Below the pieces are notes generated by a model. The model ran no database searches. It was given only the letters and a program-made list of their open reading frames with translations, and was not told the DNA's origin. The position numbers were made by a program, and so were the translations under genes. A DNA stretch of 64,000 nucleotides, taken from Serripes groenlandicus. Lineage: Eukaryota; Mollusca; Bivalvia; Cardiida; Cardiidae. Location: assembly GCA_031761405.1 (NCBI GenBank), contig JASEVX010000005.1, forward strand, positions 1,190,571 through 1,254,570, given 5' to 3'. This document shows, one piece after another, positions 43,506 through 53,718 of the stretch (its first letter is position 1; each line of letters starts with the position of its first letter).

Positions 43506-43542
43506 ACAAAAGAAATCACAACATTTCTCACTACTAGGCGAT

Positions 43543-43547
43543 CAAAC
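43543..43547. repeat. Target duplication of hairpin insert (left)
   Basis: caaac is repeated at 43658-43662, and the empty site in copy B (gatcaaacataag, about 54590) has it once. Confidence 0.7.
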
Positions 43548-43657
43548 CACATGGACTTGCTCCTCTAAATATAGATATGACCCTATCTATGCATATGGGT
43601 TAATATATATGCATAGATAGGGCAATATCTATTTTTAGAGGAGCAAGTCCATGTGAA
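43548..43657. mobile_element. 110-bp hairpin insertion
   Basis: The ends cacatggacttgctcctcta and tagaggagcaagtccatgtg are exact inverted repeats. The inner arms aatatagatatgaccctatc and gatagggcaatatctatttt pair imperfectly, with a loop around catatgggttaatat. It is absent from the paralogous copy at about 54590, which defines the insertion boundaries and a 5-bp duplication. There is no coding capacity. Confidence 0.85.
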
Positions 43658-43909
43658 CAAACATAAGCATTTTGAGATAACAAAATGAAGCAAAATTAGA
43701 TGATCTCAATTTATACTATATTGCTTCTTAATTTTAATTTTGTGAATTTAAGTTTTTAATCAAAGGGTAATGTAAGAAAAAACATAGTATGCAACAGTGC
43801 GGCTAGCATATTTTACCATATTTTACCCGTTATGCTACTACATATGCATGTTCTTTTTTTAAATAAATCTTGTTTAAATATTTCCAGCTCCCCCCTCCCC
43901 CCTCCCCAC

Positions 43910-43986
43910 CATTTTGAAAACATTATGCTATCAAAGGAAAACTAGCTCATAATGAGGTATTCTCCATTAGCCACAATGTATTGATC
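43910..43986. mobile_element. Palindromic short element, copy 14 (core only)
   Basis: It contains gaaaacattatgctatcaaag, actagctcataatgaggta and ttctccattagccacaatg, the hairpin centre of the family. It is preceded by a C-rich tract (ccccctccccccctcc) at about 43888. Confidence 0.55.
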
Positions 43987-44262
43987 AACATACAAATTCC
44001 TCAGTAATTAAAATTTTAAGAAATTTTGACTATTAACATGAAAATATTAGCAAATAATCACACATTAAGAAAGTTTGCACCAAAAACCTGTCAATTGATA
44101 AAGATGCCTCTTTTAAAATATATATGGACAAAGATTATTTATAATCATGAACTAGACTGGATTGTCAAAAAAATCCTAAGTTATAAAGCAAGTTTAAAAC
44201 TAAAAAAAACATGATCAAATGCAATTATTAATTACATTTTCAAAATAATTCGTTACTAGTAC

Positions 44263-44730
44263 TTGCAGTACTTTGATTTAATGGTCAGATGATCTCATTT
44301 TCCTATTATTTGATCAGGAGTTGATTAGCTTTTCTAGATGACATTCAATAAGATCTCATTAATAACTGCAGGACAGACATAAAAACTAGAAAGTTTAATT
44401 GAGAATAAACCTGATATAATAAGCTATCATTCTCTTTGTTTTGAACGTGTACTAATCATTATTACATGATATTTAAATAATTGACTAAAATTGAATTGTG
44501 ATTGAGAAGGAAATTCTGTATAACAAGAGATAATTAAGGGCTTATACTAGGTACATTTTAAATTATGTTTAAAATCCTGTCAAATTGTGCAACTAATATA
44601 CACGGATCAGACTACAGATTGATTTTGTTTTCAATAAATGAACGAGAAATAGAACTTAACTGTAGTAATTATAATATAAGATCGAAGTAAACATTCTGCT
44701 ATTTAGCGTCTTTATTTAATATTTAACACA
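44263..44730. other. No recognisable feature
   Basis: AT-rich spacer before a minisatellite. Confidence 0.3.
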
Positions 44731-44732
44731 TT

Positions 44733-45500
44733 TTGAGTTGAACTTGCATACACACACATTATGTGCTTGTTTTTGCTCACACATATTCTAGATTTGAATT
44801 TAGGTACATGTACAAGCACATCATGGAGTTGAACAAATGTATTCTAGGAGTTGAACTTACATACAGACATTCTGGAGTTGAACTTTCTTTCAAACAGTCT
44901 AGAGTTGAATTACATGCATACACATTCTGCAGATGAAGTTATATGCACATATTCTGAGTTGAATTTTCATACAAGCATTCTACAGTTGAATTACATACAC
45001 ACATTCTGGAGTTCAACTTGCAAACATATGTATACTTGGAGTTGAACTTGCATGAAAACATTCTGGATTTGAAGTTATATACGCATATTCCGAAGTTGAA
45101 CTTACAAACAAACTCATTCTAGAGTGGAATTAGATACATACATTCTTGAGTTAAAATTATCAAAATATACATTCTGGAGTCACAATTGCAAATACATAAT
45201 TTTTAAATTAAACTTACATGCACATTTTTTGGAGTTGAAGCTATATACAAATATATTTGAGTTGTATTTACATACACACACTCTAGAGTTGAATGTCTTG
45301 CATACATACATATTGAACTTGAACAATCAAATAAAAAAAGTATGTAATTAAACTTACATACACTCAATCTGGAGTTGAAATTGCATTATAAACAATTCTT
45401 CAGTTCAACTTATAAGCCAATAATCTGGAGTTGAAGCTATAAACAAATATATTTGAGTTGAATTTACATACACAGATTCCAGAGGTGAACGTCTCGCATA
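44733..45500 (+). repeat. Degenerate minisatellite, unit about 35 bp
   Basis: The phrase ttctggagttgaacttacat with variants recurs about 20 times at 30-40 bp spacing, alternating with acacacattc stretches. Two more units appear near 45625-45660. Open frames across it (44851-45351) are by-products. Confidence 0.85.
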
Positions 45501-45940
45501 CATAACATAAAAAACTTACATATAATTATTTTTAACTATGATTGTTTTAAATTACACTGAAAAATATTATGTTGTTAGCTTATTTTAACTTTTGTATAAA
45601 CTTTAATAATAAAGAGGGAACAAATATTCTAGAGATGAACTTATGTACAGACATTCTGAAGAATAATTTAAAAGATGATCTAAAAGGTTTCAAAATGTTG
45701 AGTTGAACAGTCTCTGATTTAAATAATGGAGTTAGTTTGATTTACTATTGTATTATTTTTGAATTATTGAAGATTGACAATAAGTTTTTTCTTTGATTAT
45801 TGCTGCTGATTTCAATCAGTCTGCAGATTGCCTACTCGAAAATGGAAGAGGAAGACAGTGTGTTCCAAATTGTTTGATGTTTTTGGTCACATTGAAGTAC
45901 ATACGACGTATTTAACAAATTCAAAAAGAAGATTTACATG
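45501..45940. other. No recognisable gene
   Basis: AT-rich transition between the minisatellite and the Helitron remnant. A few more ttgaact units are scattered through it. Confidence 0.3.
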
Positions 45941-45945
45941 TCATT

Positions 45946-46560
45946 ATGTTTGCAGGCAGTTATCTTTACTGCGCAATTGATGCATCTTTTGAAATTTCTG
46001 GATTAGTTGATCCTACAAATCTCCCTGATTTAATTTATCACAGAGGTAAAGCTATACACATTAAGTATAATGCTGTTTTTTTCCTGGTTTCTTTGGGAAC
46101 AGTCTTCATATTGATGGCAACTTTTTTATAAACTTGATAATTCTTTTAGTTGTTCAAGTATTAAGTCATCAGACTTCATTATTGTCTTTTGTGGATTGTC
46201 AGTTGGATTTCATTTCAATGGTTCTAATTTTTACATTTTTAACAGTCACTCACGTAATGAGGAAGGGATGAGTTGTCCACTTGGTACATGCATAATTGGT
46301 GGAGTGCTGTCTGTCAACTCTTTATATGATTATTTGCGTAATTTTCTATTTTCTATTGGTATATTCCAGTTAGAAACTTTGCAGTTTGATTTGCATTCAT
46401 TTTTCTTCTTCAAAATTATTCGGTTTTATGAATGAACTGTTCATATTCTTGACAATATGAGTGGATAAAATATTAAGGAAAGAATGCGAAAGACTGCAAT
46501 GCATCAACATTTTTAGTAGTTCTGACAGTGAAGTACAATGTAAGATAGAAAAAATTGTTC
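45946..46560 (+). pseudogene. Helitron N-terminal region, cysteine-peptidase-like remnant
   Basis: The frame at 46196-46435 reads VGFHFNGSNFYIFNSHSRN followed by EEGMSCPLGTCIIGG and later FDLHSFF. A (D/N)-S-H-S-R-(D/N)-x-G signature after a hydrophobic G-F-x-F stretch is, from memory, found in a peptidase-like domain upstream of Helitron-type proteins in invertebrates. The preceding frame at 45946 (LYCAIDASFEISGLVD and LIYHRGKAIHI) is probably the same domain's start, with frameshifts between them. The domain assignment is an inference and would need a profile search. Confidence 0.45.
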
Positions 46561-49290
46561 AGGAATAGATGGTAAGAAAGAGTTTCCAGTGGGTTACAGA
46601 AGACATGCATGTTGATATAGAAAGTTCAATGTTGGCAAATACAAGTACTTCACATGATCATCCAATATGTGAAAACAATAATTATTTCTGTAATTACAAT
46701 AAACATACCGAAAGAGCAAGTGTAAACATGCAAGTTCATTCTGAGGTAAATGAAAATCTTCAAGAGGTTACCAAACTAAGGAAAGGAAATATCTCTCGGA
46801 TTGATGTTGATGACATACATGTTCAGGGTTCCAAAAGTACAAATAGTTCATTGTGTTAATCTGACGATCAGAACATTAGTTTGTTTTTCAAAAAACCTTG
46901 TTGCTTGTGGACCTAACTATGTTTGCGCATGTTGTAATCAAACATCCTTTAAGCATTCTGTAAGTTATATGCAAAACCTTCGAGCAGAAAGAAAAATGAA
47001 CTCAAAACCTATCTTACTAATATTACAAGTACAGACCCTAAGAAGTGGATATGTCATAATTGCTGGAGTGCAGTACAAGCGGGGAAAACACCCCAGTTTT
47101 GGTTGCACAATGGTCTGAAACTCCCTGTCCAGCCATTAGAACTGAACCCATTAAATCTTGAAGAAAGGTTGATATCACAAAAACTACCTTTCATGCAATT
47201 GTAAGAAATGCCAAGAGGTGGCCAGATTAATTTGAAAGGGAACATTGTCAATGTACCTGCAGATGTGAACAGTACAATCAAATATCTGCCACGTCTGATG
47301 AATAAAAATGAAACAATAATGATAAAGTTGAAACGTAAAGTGTCTTACAAGCTCCATGTAGCATTTGAAAATATACAACCAAATAAAGGTGTTGCTGCAG
47401 CACCGTGGTTAGTTAATAATAGTGTTTTGTTTAGGAATGACGGGATTTTAATCAATGAAAACTGGCTCGAACAAAATCATCAGGAAGCGTCTTAATATTG
47501 TGAAAAAAGTATCTAGCACTTCTGAAAATACTGCAAATGATATGAATGTTGGCTTGACTGATGACAGTAATTTCTCTGATCGATCAACAGGCAATCTGGA
47601 TACCTTTTACAATCGATTGATTTTAGAGACTTAATCAAATATTGTGTGTTGCCCCTGGTCAGAACAATGTTCCTATTGGCCTTTTGCAGGACTTCCATTT
47701 AGAATTTCTGTATTTTCCCACTATATTCCGTGGTCAGAAACTTGTTGAGAACTCTGATCGTGCTGTTCCACTGTACTACTGTTGCTGCTAGTATTCCCAA
47801 TATATTTTTCAAGCTTAAAAGACTGCAAATTAAGCAGATACGAGTCAAAGTTTCACTTGCTGTCCGTAAATTTCGAACAAAGGGAACGCAGTTTACAGCT
47901 GGTGATATTCTGACACCTGGATTTGTAGACAAATTAACAATGCAAAACGATGGATATAGAGTGTTGCGCACTATGCGTGGCTCACCACCATACTGGGAAA
48001 AAAACAAGCGTGGTGTTTTTGCAATGATTCGACAATTAGGAATACCAACATGGTTTTGTTCATTTTCTGCGGCACAGACAACGTTGGAGGCATTATTGGG
48101 TTCCCTGTCAAAATTAGGGAATGGGAAAACTGTGTCTCCAAAGGAAATAAAGTCACTTTCTTGGCAAGACAAATGTATTCTCATTAAATCTGATCCAGAT
48201 ACATTATTGATCATTTCTACCGTGTAGAATTTCAACAGCGTGGATCTTCTCACATACATATGCTTATATGGATTAAAGATGCCCCAGTTTACGGGGTTTC
48301 TTCTGATTTTCATGTATCAAAATTTGTGGACAGGTATATCACATGTCATAAGGTCGTAACACTACCAACATTGATCAATTACCAGACACATAGACATGCA
48401 AGAACATGTAGAAAACGGGGAAACACTGTGAGCCGCTTCAATTTCTCATTGCCTCCTTTGCCTAAAACAGTTATTTTGCATTCTTTGGATGATACCGAAA
48501 AGTATGAGAAAATCATGTTACATCTGGAAGATATATTTTTAAAAATGCCCCCTTAAACATTTGAAGAAATCCTTAGAAACAATACTTGATGGCTGTCAGG
48601 TCTACAGTCCGGATCCCAAAAGTCTTTATGAAACGAAATATGTCTGATGTTAGAATATACAGCTACAACAAAGTTTTGATAAAGTGCTGGGAGATTAACA
48701 TGAACATGTCAACGTGGGTTATGAAATTTACTTCATGATGCATGTACAGAAGCCAAAGAATTAGATAATGACATTCGGTAACAAGTTAGAAGAATTGGAA
48801 ATGAATTTCGTTCGAGTGTCAAGATAGGTGCACAAGAAGCTGTATATTTAGTTTTACAATTGCCGCTGAGAAGAAGGAAAGTACTATCTGTTAACAAGAT
48901 CTATTGATCTAAACTCACTCTTGATATCTTTGGCTGAATTAAAAGAACTCCCCAAAACCTCCAACAATGTTGAGTCAGACAATCTTTTGAAAATATATAA
49001 AAGAAGGCAAAAGGTTTTAGACAAACTGTGAACAAATCTTGCAATCTGACAACTGACTTGGAAGAATTGCCAGAGGCTGAATATGAGTATGAGCATGATG
49101 ATGATTTGGAAAATACTGACACTGATGCAGATGGTGCTGCAATTATGTTTCATTTTGGTACACAAATAAATAAACGCTCACGTCAAAATGTTATACACAG
49201 TCACACCACTTTAGTTAATGATGATACAAGAGGAACATTTCAGAGAGAAGATAATGCTGTACACACATTGGCGACTTGATGAAAATTACT
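46561..49290 (+). pseudogene. Decayed Helitron Rep (HUH) protein, helicase missing
   Basis: Order of segments across frames: VACGPNYVCACCNQTSFKHS (N-terminal Cys motif), WICHNCWSAVQAGKTP, LNLEERLISQKLPFMQL, a stop near 47203, EMPRGGQINLKG and NIVNVPADVNST, YKLHVAFENIQPNKG, LQDFHLEFLYFPTIFRGQ, MRGSPPYWEKNKRGVFAMIR, QLGIPTWFCSFSAAQT, WQDKC, a frameshift near 48205, then VEFQQRGSSHIHMLIW, whose H-I-H at 48251-48259 is the HUH metal-binding motif. Further on are ARTCRKRGNTVSRFNFSLPP, IGAQEAVYLVLQLPLRRRK, LAELKELPKTSNN and INKRSRQNVIH. These are the standard blocks of the Helitron helicase-like N domain and Rep. The sequence ends before the PIF1-type helicase. In an intact element Rep nicks and joins DNA during rolling-circle transposition. 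At least four stops or frameshifts disable it. Helitron termini were not found. Confidence 0.85.
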
Positions 49291-49309
49291 TGCTAAATAT
49301 GTTTTCAAA

Positions 49310-49500
49310 AAGCCATCTGCTGCAGTGGCATCTACAACAAATCTGCAACAGACAATTTTGAAAAATGTACCAAAAAATTGATAGTTTTCTATAATTGTAG
49401 GTATAATAAATGAAAAATTTCTCCTTTTGTCACACTATTTTAAAAAAAATGGTCTGCTTTAGTGGTGTGGGAAAGCATTTTTATAAGGGAAAGGTTTAAC
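49310..49500. mobile_element. Palindromic short element, copy 15
   Basis: It contains aaaagccatctgctgcagtgg, aacaaatctgcaacagacaa, tttctccttttgtcacacta and gtctgctttagtggtgtggg, with gggaaaggtttaac at the end. It may be two overlapping copies. It follows directly on the truncated Helitron. Confidence 0.55.
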
Positions 49501-49563
49501 ATTGTTTTCAACTATAATAAACTTTGAAATAATCTTTTAGCATATAATTATATATGTTTGCTT

Positions 49564-49793
49564 AATCCTTTCCCTCATATAGACGCTTTCTGACGGCTCT
49601 GCAGCAGACAGCCTTTTGAAATCATAGTGACAAAAGAAGAAATTCCTCAAAACGAGCAATTTCTCCTTTTGACCTAATGTTTCCCCTTTTAGTCATAGCT
49701 TATCCATTCAATTATAGAGATTTTCTATGTTTAGGACAAAATATGTTCAAAGTCGTCTACTGCAGAATTGTCGTATGAGGGGAAGGGTTAATT
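49564..49793. mobile_element. Palindromic short element, copy 16 (well preserved)
   Basis: Ends: taatcctttccctcatatag and tatgaggggaagggttaat. Arms: gctctgcagcagacag and aaagtcgtctactgcagaat. Centre: gtgacaaaagaagaaattcc, then gagcaatttctccttttgac. The full structure of the family is present. Confidence 0.75.
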
Positions 49794-49889
49794 AAAGCAT
49801 ATACAAATCCATTCTGCATCATGGACACAACATAGAAAAAATATTTGCAAAATTAGGAAAAATGTCTATAAATGAACACTGCATTGAAT

Positions 49890-50016
49890 AGTGTTGAAAA
49901 TATTGGGTCAATACGAAATGTTGCTCATTATGAGCAATTTCTCATTTTGTCTCCAAAACTTCGAAGTAGTCTGATACAGAAGCTTCAGAAAAATCTATAT
50001 AAAGGTAAGAGTTAAA
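49890..50016. mobile_element. Palindromic short element, copy 17
   Basis: Centre atgttgctcattatgagcaa with tttctcattttgtc; outer arm gtagtctgatacagaagctt; end aaaggtaagagttaaatg. Confidence 0.6.
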
Positions 50017-50267
50017 TGTATGTAACAGTTTCTCAATAAAACATGTTATGCAATTTAAAATTTGTCCAAATGCGTATTCTCTTGGTATTACAATTTACAG
50101 AGTTCACAATTTGTTTTAAACCTGTCAGTGCGAAAGCTAATTTTTCATATATATTCCTCTTTGTTCAACCTATTTTCTTCTGAAAATGTGGCAGTCCAAT
50201 ACATTTTTGCGAGTCAAAATGCTAGTATTAATGTATAAATTGTATCAATGCCTTTTATAATCTTAAC

Positions 50268-50490
50268 CTCTTTCCCACATACTAGAAATATGCAATGATT
50301 TTGAACATATTTTGTAAAAAAAGTGGAAAATCTCGATAAATGAATGTATAACCAATGACTAAAATTGGAAAACATTGTGACAAAAGAAGACTTTGCTCAT
50401 CATGAGTAGTTTCTGCTTTTGCCAGAGTGTTATTAAAAGTCGTCTGTTCAGACGTGTCAGAAAGCATTTGTATGAGAGAAAGGGTTAAAG
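50268..50490. mobile_element. Palindromic short element, copy 18 (well preserved)
   Basis: Ends ttaacctctttcccacatac and tgagagaaagggttaaagg. Centre gaaaacattgtgacaaaaga, ctttgctcatcatgagtagt, ttctgcttttgccagagtg. Right arm aaagtcgtctgttcagacg. Confidence 0.7.
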
Positions 50491-50567
50491 GAAGTTAAAG
50501 GGAATGCATCCCATTCTAAGCAGAAATTAAGCATCAACAACTTTATGTTTTTTGTTTGTTTTAGTAG

Positions 50568-50781
50568 GATGCTGTTCGCACTGTGAAAGTACGTGATGAA
50601 GACGTAGAAATAAAAGTAATAACAATTGAAGACAATAGCCAAAAAGCAAAGGTCACTCTTTGGAGGGAGTCTGTCAAGACAGAAGTTAGGTCGGGAGATT
50701 TTGTTACTATTACTGATGTGATGTGACAAATCACTACAAAGGTGAAACCTCCTTGTCTACTACTACACGGAGTAAATTAAA
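50568..50781 (+). pseudogene. OB-fold-like exon, frameshifted
   Basis: Behind a pyrimidine-rich acceptor (tttgtttgttttagtag) the sequence reads DAVRTVKVRDEDVEIKVITI, AKVTLWRESVKTEVRSGDFV, TITDV, and after a small frame change near 50722 TNHYKGETSLSTTTRSKLK. The end is a donor, aaag then gtaatt. VTLWRE, GD-V-IT and Y-x-x-x-x-SLSTT are the pattern of single-stranded-DNA-binding OB folds of the replication protein A type. I cannot tell whether it belonged to a host gene or to a mobile element protein; the Helitron remnant lies 1.3 kb upstream and some Helitrons encode RPA-like proteins. Confidence 0.5.
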
Positions 50782-50838
50782 GGTAATTCTTCACTTCTTG
50801 CATATTTAAATAATTTAATTTGTCGCTGTTGTTTCATG

Positions 50839-51070
50839 CCGAACCCTGGAAGCTCCTTCAGAAGCGATGTGGGCATTTAATCAGGAGTTGTAAATTCAAA
50901 TCCTGGCTAGGACAATTTTCTTTCCGTTGTTTGACAAAAGTCAATGCGACATGCATCATTCGTCTTCCACCAATCAATGGTCTGAGTCTATGGAAATACA
51001 TGAATAGTTGTACTGGCCGCCATGATATCACTGAATAATTGTTAAAAACGGGCGTTATACCCAATCAATC
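50839..51070 (+). mobile_element. SINE family 1, diverged full-length copy
   Basis: It is in plus orientation: head gaaccctggaagctccttca and gttgtaaattcaaatcctgg (degraded A and B boxes), then ttccgttgtttgacaaaagt, gacatgcatcattcgtcttc, actggccgccatgatatcac, ending cccaatcaatca. It is an older copy than those at 10319 and 25556. Confidence 0.85.
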
Positions 51071-51395
51071 ATTCAAACCATGTTGTTTCAATGTTTCATC
51101 TGTTTTTCAAAGTGTGATCCTCTATGCATCCTTTGCTTCAAAAATCTTAAACATTACCTTATAACACAAAATTTCAAATGACGTAATAAAATGTTCCTTA
51201 AAAAAAAAACACATGTCAATACCAAGATGTTAAATTGTGTTTAAATAGTTATTACTATTTGACGTGAAATAAAACTGAACAGCATTGGCATTTGCACCAC
51301 TTATGCTTCACATATGAAATATAAAGGAGATCTAAAAAATGTGTAATTTTGTGTATTAAATGTCTAGAACATATCTGAAAAATGTAATTTTCAAA
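51071..51395. other. No recognisable feature
   Basis: AT-rich spacer between a SINE and another repeat. Confidence 0.3.
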
Positions 51396-51625
51396 TAATT
51401 ATACCCCTTTCGAAGGGGTACATAGAAGTCACTGTGTCGGTCGGACGGAAGCCATATTTCGTCCGGCCTATTTCTTGCCAACCACTGAGTGGATTTCAAT
51501 ACAATTTTCATGCAGCTTCTATACCAAAATGAGATGTGCATATCCTAAAGGTTTTACAATTGCATGTTGTTTTATGGCCCTTTTACTTATTAAGTTATGA
51601 CGTAGGTCAATGTGCTGTATTGGGG
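51396..51625 (+). repeat. Bivalve-type dispersed repeat
   Basis: It has tacccctttcgaaggggtac (a short palindrome), gtgtcggtcggacggaagcc, caaccactgagtggatttca and ttttacttattaagttatga. It resembles the intergenic repeats at 38995 in layout. Confidence 0.6.
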
Positions 51626-52020
51626 ATATTTATCATCTTCAGTGATAGTTCTAGTTTATAGTGTTGCTTTGGTAGATATTGAGGATTGAAAATTATTTTC
51701 TCTCCCCTTTTTAAATTCAAAAGTGTTTTGTTTGTTTAAAAAGCTGACGCTGTCTAAAGATGGTCATGGAATATCAAATATGAATAACCTTTTTATTGCA
51801 TATGTGATATGTTTTGTAAAAACAAGAGTTGATGGTACTTATAATTGATCTGAATTAAAAAACTTTTAATTTGTTTTGTACAAGAACTGATCAGTCAACT
51901 CAGAGTATTGCTGTTTACCAAAGAAACATAGAAAGTACATTTTCAGTTCATACATTTTTAATTAAATAGTTTGAAAAATTAAAATTAAGCAATTTAGTTA
52001 ATAATGTTTTTCCTTACCAG
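51626..52020. other. No recognisable gene
   Basis: AT-rich; it could be an intron between the two OB-like fragments. Confidence 0.3.
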
Positions 52021-52240
52021 AAAATTGAACCTCCACTTACTAAGGAAATGGTAGAAGTAGTGGGTATATGCCTAGTTGCCTACTTGATGGAAATCAAGAA
52101 TTACTCTTGGCATATATCAGTTTTCTAACAGTTTTGTCAGAACCACAGATTTAGAGGGTTTGAAGTGTTTTCTTGGAAATTGAGCGTAAGGGCTATGAGG
52201 TTTTAAGTCTTGACGTTGATAAATGTAGATCAGTTATAAA
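52021..52240 (+). pseudogene. Possible second exon of the OB-like fragment
   Basis: After acceptor tttttccttaccag the sequence reads KIEPPLTKEMVEVVGI and, in shifted frames, DGNQELLLAYISFLTVLSE and IERKGYEVLSLDVDKC. The phase joins the donor at 50781 without a frame change (KLK followed by KIEPP). Several frame changes mean it is not functional. The identity of the protein is unknown. Confidence 0.35.
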
Positions 52241-52630
52241 TTCAAAATCTTTGTGGCATTTTATTCACACGGCTTTCACAAATCACTTGATGTTGAGGCG
52301 TTCAAAAGCATTTATATGAGGAAAGATGTTAACATACTGATTATATAAGCCCTTATTTGTAGCAAAGGGTAAACAGAGTGCCATTTCCATTTTCTGCTCA
52401 GTTTTAACTTTTGAATATTAATTCTAGTCTGTTGTGATATTTCGTTGTATCTTCTTAAAGAGTTTTACCCTTTTTACAACCTTTTTTCCTCTATTAGATA
52501 AAAAACATGGAATTATTAAAATGCCTGCGATTTTTTGCAGGGATAGGACTAATACTTTTTTCAGCTTTTTCTTAATATAATTTATCTTGATTTTGACATG
52601 TTTTAACCATACAATTTCTTGATATTATGT
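52241..52630. other. No recognisable feature
   Basis: AT-rich spacer. Nothing supported. Confidence 0.3.
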
Positions 52631-52639
52631 CAAACAGAG

Positions 52640-52742
52640 AAATTTACTATCTATGAGCAATATCTTCTTTAGTCACAATGTTGTTAAAAAACATGTTTAC
52701 TGCATAGGTGTCAGTAAAAGTTGTATGAGTGAAGGGAGTATT
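52640..52742. mobile_element. Palindromic short element, copy 19
   Basis: It has acagagaaatttactatcta, tgagcaatatcttctttagt, cacaatgttgttaaaaaaca and gcataggtgtcagtaaaagt. Diverged. Confidence 0.45.
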
Positions 52743-52811
52743 TTCAAAATAACATATACACAATACATGATTTAGTTCACTTTCTTAACAAAATGCATTC
52801 CATTTTCCTTT

Positions 52812-53034
52812 TAACCCTTTTCAACTTGCAACAAATCTTCAACACACAACTTGAAAAACATTTAGGAAAACAAATACATTTTTTTAAAGTGAAAGAATGA
52901 TTACTGAATATATTTGAAAACATTTTGACTAGAAATGCAATTGCTTGATCTGAGCAATTTATTATTTTATTACAATGTTTACAAAGTTAGTCAACTACAG
53001 AAAATCAGAAACCATCTGTGAAAGGAAAGGATTT
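52812..53034. mobile_element. Palindromic short element, copy 20
   Basis: Left end ttaacccttttcaacttgca with caacaaatcttcaacacaca; centre gactagaaatgcaattgctt and gagcaatttattattttat; right side gttagtcaactacagaaaat and gaaaggaaaggatttc. Confidence 0.55.
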
Positions 53035-53715
53035 CTTTATTGACTTTACTTTATTAACAAAGCAAGTTGAAAGCCTATCCAAAGCACGAAAATGTAGTTT
53101 AGGAGTTATGCTTTAAATATACTGTACATAAACTTATGTTTTATTAACTTGAATAATCTGAACTAGGTTTGTTCATGGAGTTTCAAAGGAGTTACCGTTG
53201 TTTTTGGAAAGTTCAACTACAATGTTCATTACAGTGCAATACTACTGGCCAAAGGCCAGAAGAGCTTATAAATGCGTTGGTGTTTTGTCCGTCGTGCGTG
53301 CGTCCGCAGGAGATTGATTACAGGCCATCTTGACTCTTTTTGTGTAAATATATTCATTGGCTTGTTTTTTAGTTGATTGATATATAACAGATTTAGTTAC
53401 CATTATCCCAACCTTTAAATTTTCATACAGCATAATCCAGTTTGTGTTAGGTTGTGAAATGAAATGGTAAGTATGTCAAATCATTCATTTAGTACATTAT
53501 ATATGAAATGTGCTAGTGTTCTCTAAGTCAATTTAAACAGTATTACATGTTCAACATTTTATTATGTGTTTTAAACTTTGTCAAATGAAGTTGGTTTTGA
53601 GATCTGTAACCATGTCCTTTTAATTATTTTATTATACAACAAATCTGCAAAAGGTGACATTGAAGACAGCTGGACTAAAACAAGAAACACATCTATAAAT
53701 GAAACTTGATTTTTT
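53035..53715. other. Intergenic DNA with a short repeat fragment
   Basis: A fragment at 53240-53330 (ctggccaaaggccagaagag, then gtccgtcgtgcgtgcgtccg) is the head of a bivalve-type repeat. Otherwise nothing is recognised. Confidence 0.35.
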
Positions 53716-53718
53716 TAT

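Larger units (their letters stand above)
42279..44262. repeat. Segmental duplication 2, copy A
   Basis: It is collinear with 53719-55517. Shared blocks include 42279-42849, about 43030-43062, 43243-43455, 43513-43547 with 43658-43690, and 44027-44262. Examples are atttgtcggtaggcacgtat, aacccatcggaagggtctgt and aagatgcctcttttaaaat. Copy A has a 28-bp palindrome and a 110-bp hairpin that copy B lacks. A short frame at 42505-42687 with CPLC-NTSK-LRPH is not assigned. Confidence 0.85.
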
